Positions 27,301-33,920 of a stretch of 46,904 nt of DNA are shown here, in pieces (position 1 is the first letter of the stretch; the number at the start of each line of letters is the position of its first letter). Source of the DNA: Deltaproteobacteria bacterium (GTDB lineage: Bacteria; JAMCPX01); assembly GCA_023382265.1 (NCBI GenBank), contig JAMCPX010000021.1, positions 1 to 46,904 on the forward strand, written 5' to 3'. A model generated the notes under the pieces. The model did not search any database and was not told where the DNA came from. It worked only from the letters and a program-made list of their open reading frames with translations. A program made the translations under genes and the position numbers.

Positions 27301-27829
27301 TAGCCTGAACCTCAAGAAAAAAATCATCTTTAAAAATATCTTTGTATTCTTCAGCGGCGGTAATGGCTGCCTGAACATTGCCGGAAAGCAGTTTAGCCGG
27401 GATCTCACCATGCAAACACGCGGATAAGGCAATCAGTCCCTGTCTGTGCCCGTCAAGAATTTTCTTGTCTATCCTTGGTTTACCATAAAAACCATCTGTG
27501 TATGCTATGCTTATTAGTTTTAAAAGATTTTTATAACCGGTTTGATCCTTTGCAAGAAGAACGATATGATATTGCTCTGTTTTTTGATTTTTATTATCAA
27601 TACTTCCATTGATAATGTATGCTTCAACGCCTATTATAGGCTTTATACCCTCGCTCCGCATCTTGGTGTAAAAATCAACCGCACCAAACATGTTTCCATG
27701 ATCGGTCATTGCAACGGCAGGCATGTTGTATGCTTTAAGCCTCTGTGCAAGCCTATCTATATGTATAGCACCATCAAGCAAGCTGTATTTAGTATGAAGA
27801 TGCAGATGTACAAAGTTATACGCTCCCAT
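24362..27829 (-). CDS. dnaE: DNA polymerase III alpha subunit DnaE
   Basis: Replicative polymerase, 1155 residues, normal DnaE1 length. The N-terminal PHP domain has HLHTKYSLLDGA and MTDHGNM, with VATNDVHYL further on, so metal ligands look intact. The Pol3 core contains GPGRGSAVGSLVAYAIGI and the catalytic PDIDIDICAENK (Asp pair, around residues 355-410), the AIFRPGPMAWIDEF segment, and the finger region NKSHSAAYGLVAVWTAYLK. The C-terminus has helix-hairpin-helix and an OB-fold (GMITTIREIKEKKTGRPMAF). It follows guaA by 3 bp. Confidence 0.97.
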   Translation of the reverse strand: MGAYNFVHLHLHTKYSLLDGAIHIDRLAQRLKAYNMPAVAMTDHGNMFGAVDFYTKMRSEGIKPIIGVEAYIINGSIDNKNQKTEQYHIVLLAKDQTGYKNLLKLISIAYTDGFYGKPRIDKKILDGHRQGLIALSACLHGEIPAKLLSGNVQAAITAAEEYKDIFKDDFFLEVQANGIQEQAIVNNLIYNLSKDLHIPLVATNDVHYLDMEDAKAHDVLLCIQTKKKFSDRDRLKFSTQELYLKTHEEMAKAFVNHPEALEATWEIANRCNLEIELGKFHFPVISFGGNENYDNLLTQFTYNSFEELAKKYPYIKAKEQQYRERLENELGAIKQTHFSSYFLIVMDIIDYANKHAIPIGPGRGSAVGSLVAYAIGITKIDPIKYGLYFERFLNKNRISLPDIDIDICAENKDRLIDYLKEKYGSEKVAQITTFHTLQSRAVVKDAGRVLDIPYNVVDGITKIIPEKMALKDAIKTIHEIQELSQKDEKIKEMINIALKLEGLIRDKSIHASGVVIADMPLSDYLPIYKDKNDKIVTGFEGEYVEKIGLIKFDLLSLAMITIIQKTKELIKQYRNQDIDLTIIDLNDPKIYESMQKGDGVALFQLESSGMQETLKKIKPSRIDDIIAVVAIFRPGPMAWIDEFARNKEKGIVASRFPVLNEILKETYGVILYQEQVMRIAIEIAGFSPEEADYVRKVIAKKEEENMPKLHEKFVHGAVANGMKKTGAESLFDQLKRFAEYAFNKSHSAAYGLVAVWTAYLKTYYTIEYMTAVLSNEAKNKSHKTSNLARYIAYCKKLGIDITLPDVNRSMKDFTIEGNSIRFGLMAIKNVGETAIDAILQAREAGGFASLWNFLTKVDLSKVNRKVVESLIKAGSFDFTGKTRASLFKSMEDLYIMAGKMNSMQAQNQLFELDTIPDKSNGHGEAEWDELEKLGYEKELLDTYISGTPLKKYRDEIKAYSDTEISSLVDMDGRSVKVSGMITTIREIKEKKTGRPMAFITLSDDENSVEVIIFSSIFTNVKDTIKENKPVIVKGNVKVEEEGYDGGEEDESTEPTKVVKIIAEEIFTIDRAAQKLIDEVYITADFDNVSDEHLREIKNYLSEYKGSARVYLNFMRDGKNAYVIELPDYLKIKPDPELFSIIKNLLGEVEIYFNKQ

Positions 27830-27832
27830 CGG

Positions 27833-29365
27833 TTACTCCCATTCTATAGTTCCGGGAGGCTTTGAACTTATATCATAGACAACTCTATTTATCCCATTAA
27901 CCTCTCCAATGATCCTTGAAGATAATCTATCCATCAACTCATAAGGCAGCCTCGCCCAATCAGCAGTCATTCCGTCTTCGCTTTTAACAGCCCTTATCGC
28001 TATTACATGCTCATAAGTCCTTTCATCTCCCATTATGCCTACCGTTCTTACCGGTAAAAGAACAGCAAAATACTGCCATAGGTCTTGCGATATCTGATAC
28101 TTGCCTATTTCTTCCCTTACGATACTGTCCGCTTTTTTAAGCATATTTAACCGCTCTTTTTTTATCTCTCCTATAACTCTTATACTCAAGCCGGGTCCCG
28201 GGAAAGGTTGTCTGTTAAGTATATATTCGGGCACATGGATCAGCCTTCCAATCTTTCTTACTTCATCTTTAAATAAAAGCCTGAATGGCTCAAGCACTTT
28301 AAGATGCATCTTTTTTGGCAAACCGCCGACATTATGATGGCTTTTTATAACCTGTGATGGCCCTATGTGAGGATTACTTTCTATTACATCTGGGTATAGT
28401 GTACCCTGCAAAAGCCATTTTATATGCTTATCCGTTATCTGCTTTTCAAACACATCAATAAATGACTTTCCTATAATCTTTCTCTTTTTCTCTGGTTCAA
28501 CAACACCCTTTAATTTTTTTAAAAACATGTCCGAAGCATCCACGTACTTAACATTAAGCCCCATATTCGTTAAGGTATTAAACACCTCTTCAGGCTCATT
28601 TTCTCTTAATAATCCGTTATTTATAAATACGAGTTTTAGCTTATCTCCTATTGCTCTATAGGTTATAAATGCTGCAACAGTTGAATCAACGCCGCCGCTA
28701 ATAGCGCCTATAACACTGTCATTCCCGATGCGGTTTTTTATATCAATAACGGAATTCTCTACAAAAGCACCTATATCCCATTTCCCTGTTACATTGCAGT
28801 GCCTTGCAAAATTATTTAATATCTTTATCCCTTCTTCAGTATGTGAAACCTCCGGGTGAAATTGTAACCCTATGATCTGTTTTGATTGATTCTGAAAACC
28901 TGCTATCGGTGAGTTTGCAGATGACGCAATAACACTGAAGCCCTCCGGCACCTCCTCTATTCGATCAGAATGACTCATCCATACTGTATGCCTATGTGTA
29001 TGCTCCATACCGTCAAATAATGGTGATATAGGATCGATCTTTATCTCGGCTCTCCCATACTCCCTTTGTTTTGATTTTTGTACCTTACCTCCAAACTTCT
29101 GCGTAACATATTGCATACCGTAACATATGCCAAGTATAGGTACTCCAATCTTGAATATACCATCATCAGGCTTTGGTGCATCTTTTTGATAAACACTGTA
29201 CGGACTGCCTGATAAAATTATACCTTTTGTATCCAGCTGCTTTATCTTTTCGATAGGTGCGTTGTAAGGCAGTATCTCAGAATAAACCGAAAGCTCTCTT
29301 AATCTCCTTGATATAAGGAGGGTATACTGGGAACCAAAATCAAGAATAACTATAGTATCAACCAT
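27833..29365 (-). CDS. guaA: GMP synthase (glutamine-hydrolysing)
   Basis: Converts XMP to GMP with ATP and glutamine. Residue 81 is the amidotransferase Cys in GICYGMQ, with His170 and Glu172 in LQFHPEVSHT completing the triad. The PP-loop SGGVDS is at 223-228, and the C-terminal dimerisation domain ends in KPPGTIEWE, the universal GuaA tail. At 510 residues it is standard length. It is 10 bp after guaB. No clear GGAGG precedes its ATG, so coupling with guaB is likely. Confidence 0.98.
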   Translation of the reverse strand: MVDTIVILDFGSQYTLLISRRLRELSVYSEILPYNAPIEKIKQLDTKGIILSGSPYSVYQKDAPKPDDGIFKIGVPILGICYGMQYVTQKFGGKVQKSKQREYGRAEIKIDPISPLFDGMEHTHRHTVWMSHSDRIEEVPEGFSVIASSANSPIAGFQNQSKQIIGLQFHPEVSHTEEGIKILNNFARHCNVTGKWDIGAFVENSVIDIKNRIGNDSVIGAISGGVDSTVAAFITYRAIGDKLKLVFINNGLLRENEPEEVFNTLTNMGLNVKYVDASDMFLKKLKGVVEPEKKRKIIGKSFIDVFEKQITDKHIKWLLQGTLYPDVIESNPHIGPSQVIKSHHNVGGLPKKMHLKVLEPFRLLFKDEVRKIGRLIHVPEYILNRQPFPGPGLSIRVIGEIKKERLNMLKKADSIVREEIGKYQISQDLWQYFAVLLPVRTVGIMGDERTYEHVIAIRAVKSEDGMTADWARLPYELMDRLSSRIIGEVNGINRVVYDISSKPPGTIEWE

Positions 29366-29375
29366 ATTAAATCAA

Positions 29376-30848
29376 TTAAAGATCGAGCCTGTAATTGGGA
29401 GCCTCTTTTGATATGGTTATATCGTGAACATGGCTTTCTTTAAAACCTGCGGGTGTTATTTTGACAAATTTTGCTTTTTGCTTTAACTCTTCTATATTCT
29501 TTGCACCAACGTATCCCATACCGGCACGCAAGCCGCCTGATAATTGGTATATTACACCTGAGATTGAGCCCTTGTACGGGACTCTGCCTTCTATGCCCTC
29601 GGGAACGAATTTAGATTCATCTTCAATATGGTCCTGATTATACCTGTCTTTTGAACCCGCCTTCATTGCTTCTAGAGAGCCCATACCTCTGTAAACCTTG
29701 TACGTGCGTCCGCCAAAGAATACAAGCTCCCCGGGGCTTTCATCGGTTCCTGCAAAAAGGTTTCCGAGCATTACTGTATCAGCACCCGCTGCAATCGCCT
29801 TTGTTATATCACCTGAGAACTTGACTCCGCCGTCAGCGATTAAAGGCACACCCGCCTTTGATGTTACCTTATGCACGTTAAATATGGCGCTCATCTGTGG
29901 TACACCGACACCTGCTACAATTCTGGTTGTACATATGGAACCTGGGCCCACACCTACTTTTATCCCGTCAGCGCCTGCCTCGAGCAATGCCTTGGCACCG
30001 TCCGATGTCGCCACATTACCAACTATAATATCAATATTGGTATACAATTTTTTTATCTCTCTTAGAAAATCAATAACTCCTTTTGAATGCCCGTGTGCAG
30101 TATCTATAACAAGGCAGTCAACGCCTGCTTTTACAAGGGCATCGGCCCGCTCAAACCTGTCATGGGATATACCGATTGCAGCACCGACAATAAGTTTGCC
30201 GTACTTATCCCTGGTTGCATTAGGGAATCTTATGCTCTTCTCGATATCCTTAACAGTTATAAGTCCTTTTAATTCTCCTTTACCGTTAACAACGAGCAGC
30301 TTCTCTATTTTATGCTTATATAAAAGCTTTTTTGCCTCCTCACGCGTAACATCCTCGTTTGCTGTGATAAGGTTTTTCTTTGTCATTAACTCGCTTATGG
30401 GTTTTTCAAGGTCATCCTCAAATCTCATATCTCTGTTTGTAAGGATGCCAACGAGCTTCTGTTTTTTCACAATGGGTAAACCGGAAATACTGTACTTGCG
30501 CATTAATATAACAGCCTCTTTCAACTTGCGATCCGGCGGCATATTAATAGGGTCGTTGATTATATAGCTTTCGTACTTTTTTACCTTGTGAACCTCTTCC
30601 GCCTGCCTCTTTGCAGATAGATTTTTGTGTATAATGCCTATTCCGCCTTCCTGCGCCATCGTTATGGCTGTGGCTGATTCCGTAACAGTATCCATTGCTG
30701 CACTTACGAATGGAATCTTAAGACTCTGGTGCCTTGACAGTCTTGTATTAATAGCAACATCTTTAGGTATAACCTTTGATTCTCCGGGTAGAAGTAACAG
30801 ATCATCAAATGTATAACCATCCATAACGTAAGGTGCATTTTCTGTCAT
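29376..30848 (-). CDS. guaB: IMP dehydrogenase
   Basis: Oxidises IMP to XMP, the committed step of GMP synthesis. The TIM barrel is interrupted by two CBS domains (about 95-210). The catalytic loop is GPGSICTTRIVAG with Cys306. The flap region with RYNQDH and the ADTVMLGNLFAGTDESPGE phosphate site are present. At 490 residues it is normal length. AAGGA lies upstream of the ATG. It heads the compact guaB-guaA-dnaE-hfq-hflX-gsp run. Confidence 0.98.
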   Translation of the reverse strand: MTENAPYVMDGYTFDDLLLLPGESKVIPKDVAINTRLSRHQSLKIPFVSAAMDTVTESATAITMAQEGGIGIIHKNLSAKRQAEEVHKVKKYESYIINDPINMPPDRKLKEAVILMRKYSISGLPIVKKQKLVGILTNRDMRFEDDLEKPISELMTKKNLITANEDVTREEAKKLLYKHKIEKLLVVNGKGELKGLITVKDIEKSIRFPNATRDKYGKLIVGAAIGISHDRFERADALVKAGVDCLVIDTAHGHSKGVIDFLREIKKLYTNIDIIVGNVATSDGAKALLEAGADGIKVGVGPGSICTTRIVAGVGVPQMSAIFNVHKVTSKAGVPLIADGGVKFSGDITKAIAAGADTVMLGNLFAGTDESPGELVFFGGRTYKVYRGMGSLEAMKAGSKDRYNQDHIEDESKFVPEGIEGRVPYKGSISGVIYQLSGGLRAGMGYVGAKNIEELKQKAKFVKITPAGFKESHVHDITISKEAPNYRLDL

Positions 30849-30874
30849 TGATTCGTCCTTAAAATAATATACCT

Positions 30875-31327
30875 TTACTCTTCATTAAATACGCCCTCCA
30901 TCCCTTTCGGATCACCCAATATACCTGCAATATGCTTGGTTATACTTAGCAATATTTGATACGCTGCGTGGATATTGTCATTTACAAATCTATTAAAATT
31001 ATCCCTTGTTATCACTATAACTTCCAATGGCTCTCTTGCCCTTACCGTGACAAACCGTTTTGTCTCAAGGATCAGTGAAAGCATACCAAACGCATCACCT
31101 TTCTCAAGATTACCAATAATATTCTCTCTGCCATTATTCGTTTTCTTTAAAACATCAACGCTTCCTGATAAAATAATAAACATCGCATCGGAAATCATGT
31201 CCTCCACAAATACGGGCACGCCTGCAGGGATATTTCTCTTTTGAGCTATACTTACAAGCAGATTTACAACCCTTTCATCCGTATCTTTAAAAATATTGCC
31301 TATCTTTAAATCGTTAACTGTAACCAT
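30875..31327 (-). CDS. Single-domain cyclic nucleotide-binding protein
   Basis: Protein of 150 residues consisting of one cNMP-binding beta-roll (FVEDMISDAMFIILSGSVDV, then LEKGDAFGMLSLILETKRFVTVRA) plus the C-helix (NFNRFVNDNIHAAYQILLSI). It has no DNA-binding helix-turn-helix, unlike Crp/Fnr regulators. The phosphate cassette position reads FGMLSLILETKRFVTVRA, differing from the canonical FGELAL...PRAATV, so cyclic-nucleotide binding is uncertain. It lies just upstream of guaB (26 bp). The role may be protein-protein signalling. Confidence 0.82.
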   Translation of the reverse strand: MVTVNDLKIGNIFKDTDERVVNLLVSIAQKRNIPAGVPVFVEDMISDAMFIILSGSVDVLKKTNNGRENIIGNLEKGDAFGMLSLILETKRFVTVRAREPLEVIVITRDNFNRFVNDNIHAAYQILLSITKHIAGILGDPKGMEGVFNEE

Positions 31328-31365
31328 AAAATATGTTTACATAAGCCTAAAAAATAAGCAAGTTA

Positions 31366-31881
31366 TTATACCTTCAAGCCCATATAATGCCTTGCATATT
31401 CAACGTACCGTTTTGCCGAGTTTACTATGTACTCAATATCTTCTTGATTCAGGTCCCTTTTTATCTGAGCCGGCACCCCGGCAACGAGTGTCTGCGGCGG
31501 CACTATCATTCCTTCTTTTACAACGCTCCCGGCGGCAACTATCGACTCCTCTCCAACAATAGTCCCATCAAGCAAAACAGCGCCCATACCTATAAGACAT
31601 CTGCTTTTTATTCTGCATCCATGCACTAAAGCTCTGTGGCCGATAGTAACATCATCCCCTATAAACAAAGGATATCTCTCATGAGTTACATGCAGCATGC
31701 ATAGATCTTGTATATTTGACCCTCTGCCTATTCTTATATAGTTTTCATCCCCTCTTACAACAGAACCAAACCATATCGAGCTATCTTCACCAATAACAAC
31801 ATCACCTATGATCACGGTGTTATGGGACATATAAACATTTTGGGCTATTTGCGGTATTCTTCCATTATGTTCTATTCTCAT
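31366..31881 (-). CDS. Gamma-class carbonic anhydrase-like hexapeptide protein
   Basis: Left-handed beta-helix protein of 171 residues with hexapeptide repeats (VIIGDVVIGEDSSIWFGSVVRGD, split over several coils). The three zinc-ligand histidines are in place: one in LHVTHERY, then GHRALVHGC. This matches the YrdA/PaaY/CaiE branch of gamma carbonic anhydrases. The reaction may be CO2/bicarbonate interconversion, but many members of this branch have no tested activity. It is divergent from the barrel gene at 31946. Confidence 0.88.
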   Translation of the reverse strand: MRIEHNGRIPQIAQNVYMSHNTVIIGDVVIGEDSSIWFGSVVRGDENYIRIGRGSNIQDLCMLHVTHERYPLFIGDDVTIGHRALVHGCRIKSRCLIGMGAVLLDGTIVGEESIVAAGSVVKEGMIVPPQTLVAGVPAQIKRDLNQEDIEYIVNSAKRYVEYARHYMGLKV

Positions 31882-31891
31882 TTTTTTTACC

Positions 31892-31920
31892 TTGACTAAT
31901 ACCTATCATAAGTTTATGCA
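31892..31920 (+). promoter_or_regulatory. Possible promoter of the small outer-membrane protein gene
   Basis: TTGACT (31892-31897), 17-base spacer, then TATGCA (31915-31920). The -35 matches five of six positions, the -10 only three. It lies 25 bp before the ATG at 31946 in a divergent gap. Confidence 0.3.
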
Positions 31921-31945
31921 TACTGTAAACTATAAAGGAGAAACC

Positions 31946-32491
31946 ATGTACAAATACATTATGACTATAATAACAGCAACTATTGTATTTCTGCCCCACA
32001 AGGTGTTCTCGGATCAGGGACAGATATCTTTATCACTAAATCCCGGTTTTACCATATTTACTAAAAACCAAACATACGATTTTAACAATGGACCTAAATT
32101 CGATATTGCAATTGGGTATGATGCCTCCGATGAATCGAATGTAAACTTTGATATGGGGATTAACAGGTTTCAGAATAATGTAGACAATAATCTTTTGATG
32201 AATCTCATTTATACAGGTATAAACCTAAAGCAATACCTGAATGGCGGCATCGAAAAAGGTTATTTTACAGGCGGTTTAAACTTTGTTTATGCAAATTTTT
32301 CAGGTACTCCATCTCTAACGCCAAAACCAGCGCATGACATGGGTGTTCTATTAAATGCCGGTGTTGGCATAGACGTAATGGCTTCATCAAGTTTTTTTTT
32401 CGGGCCCCTTCTCAAGTACGAAGGAGTGATTCTTCAAAAAACTTACCTGAGCCTTTTAAGTTTTCAGATAGATGCTGGATTCTTGTTCTAA
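31946..32491 (+). CDS. Small outer-membrane beta-barrel-like protein
   Basis: Exported protein of 181 residues. I start at 31946 because AAGGAG is 6 bases upstream; the frame extends back to a TTG at 31892 without a ribosome site. A signal peptide ending near KVFS/DQG precedes alternating amphipathic strands (KFDIAIGYDASD, NVNFDMGINRF, GVGIDVMASSSFFFGPLL) and a final strand SFQIDAGFLF with a C-terminal Phe, the usual barrel-insertion signal. It probably folds as an 8-stranded barrel. No specific family was recognised. It ends before a T-rich hairpin. Confidence 0.7.
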   Translation: MYKYIMTIITATIVFLPHKVFSDQGQISLSLNPGFTIFTKNQTYDFNNGPKFDIAIGYDASDESNVNFDMGINRFQNNVDNNLLMNLIYTGINLKQYLNGGIEKGYFTGGLNFVYANFSGTPSLTPKPAHDMGVLLNAGVGIDVMASSSFFFGPLLKYEGVILQKTYLSLLSFQIDAGFLF

Positions 32492-32536
32492 AGTAGACCT
32501 ATCATCCCGGGTAAAGCAGTGTCGAGCTGCAGGCGC

Positions 32537-32557
32537 TGGTTTTAAACCATTTTTTTT
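32537..32557 (+). terminator. Terminator-like hairpin after the small barrel gene
   Basis: tggtt (32537-32541) and aacca (32545-32549) pair around a 3-base loop and are followed by eight T (32550-32557). The stem is short and AU-rich, so strength is doubtful, but the position between convergent genes is right. Confidence 0.45.
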
Positions 32558-32580
32558 ACCCTTATATTGCATTTCTGGGT
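32558..32580 (-). repeat. Dispersed ACCC-AGAAATGC-AATA repeat copy
   Basis: Read on the minus strand, acccagaaatgcaatataag and then ggt. It matches the copies at 4412 and 45553 in ACCC, AAATGCAATA and the following purine-rich GG. It lies between the convergent barrel and MATE genes. Confidence 0.4.
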
Positions 32581-32585
32581 TAATC

Positions 32586-33920
32586 TTATAGCTTAATAAG
32601 CTTCCATTTACCCTTCTTTATGCCGATCAACATAAAGACACTTAACAGGAATATATAAGTATCAGCGGCAAGCCACAGCCCTATTATATTAAGCTTCAGA
32701 AGCACACCGAGAATGTATGATAAAGGGACAAACAATAGCCAGTGTAATGTTACATCAACAGCCATGACATACTTTGTGTATCCTGCGCCAAACAAGGACT
32801 GACTGCCGATTAAACCAACGGCTTCAAAGATTAATGCAGAGCTATAGATGAACAAACCTTTTGAACCTGCTATAATAACTAAATTGGAATCAGTGAATAA
32901 TCCCATTATAGTAGAGGGGAATGCCATGAATATCAGTGCTATTAAAGCCATGATCAGTACGCCGAGCTTTATTGAATCTATTGCATATCTCTCTGCTTCA
33001 TCGGGGTTATTCGCACCAAGACTCTGTCCAACCATTGTGGCAGCAGCAGTACCAAATCCGAGTAAAGGTAAAAATGTCATAGATGCAACCTGTGTTAAAA
33101 TAGCAGTTGCGGCCTGTGTTACAACGTCTATCTTTCCCGATATAACAATAAATGCCTCAAAACCAAGTGTTGTAAGTAATGCAGCTATGGCTGCGGGATA
33201 GCTTACTCTTATAATCTCTTTCAAAACGGACCTGTCTGTTCTCCAGGATGCATATATCTTAAATATCCTGTAAGGCTTTTTTATGCTGTAAAAAACGATT
33301 GCAGCAACACCTACAAACGAACTTATTGTTGCCGATATGCCGGCACCTTCAACACCGAGTCTCGGGAATCCAAAGTGTCCAAGTATGAGCCCGTATGACA
33401 GTACAATATTCACAACATTCATAATAATAGAGACGTACATGTAAACCCATGTTCTGCCCAGTGCATCAAAAAAGGCTTTATAAACAACTATCACAAGAAA
33501 CGGCAAAAGGCCGATAAACCGGTATCTTATGAATTTTGCCCCTTCAATCGCGACCAATCTGTTATGCGTTAGAAGTATAAATAAAGGCTTTGCTATAGTA
33601 TATCCTATAAAACCTATCATGGTGCCGAGAACAACTGCCATAATAATACCAGCAAAAAGCACCCTGCCCGCTTTTTCATACTGCTTTTCTGCAAATCTAC
33701 GGGTTACAAGGCTCAATATGCCTACCGATATCGCATTCAATGCACCGCCAAATACCCATAACGTAATTATCCCAAGCCCGAGCGCTGCAAGCCCTATTTT
33801 TGCATCCGCTCCGAGCCTGCCAACCATAGCAACATCAAATAAGTTGATAAACGTCTGGGTTAGCATACCAATCATAACCGGCGTTGCCAGTCTTATAATC
33901 GTTGGGTAAGAACGTTTCAC
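32586..33920 (-). CDS. MATE family efflux transporter
   Basis: Polytopic inner-membrane drug/sodium or proton antiporter, 444 residues with about 12 membrane helices. The N-terminal PVMIGMLTQTFINLFDVAMVGRLG is the MATE signature (NorM/DinF type). A second half repeat begins near SYPAAIAALLTTLGFEAFIVISGK and includes GFGTAAATMVGQSLGANNPDEAE. Its start overlaps the stop of the 946-residue protein gene by 4 bp (ATGA-type), so they are co-transcribed. The substrate cannot be inferred. Confidence 0.92.
   Translation of the reverse strand: MKRSYPTIIRLATPVMIGMLTQTFINLFDVAMVGRLGADAKIGLAALGLGIITLWVFGGALNAISVGILSLVTRRFAEKQYEKAGRVLFAGIIMAVVLGTMIGFIGYTIAKPLFILLTHNRLVAIEGAKFIRYRFIGLLPFLVIVVYKAFFDALGRTWVYMYVSIIMNVVNIVLSYGLILGHFGFPRLGVEGAGISATISSFVGVAAIVFYSIKKPYRIFKIYASWRTDRSVLKEIIRVSYPAAIAALLTTLGFEAFIVISGKIDVVTQAATAILTQVASMTFLPLLGFGTAAATMVGQSLGANNPDEAERYAIDSIKLGVLIMALIALIFMAFPSTIMGLFTDSNLVIIAGSKGLFIYSSALIFEAVGLIGSQSLFGAGYTKYVMAVDVTLHWLLFVPLSYILGVLLKLNIIGLWLAADTYIFLLSVFMLIGIKKGKWKLIKL

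Noticed and set aside
29698-30567. A 289-codon plus-strand frame opposite guaB
   Set aside because: It lies entirely antisense to guaB, a perfect IMP dehydrogenase; codon use and ribosome site do not support a gene. Shadow frame.
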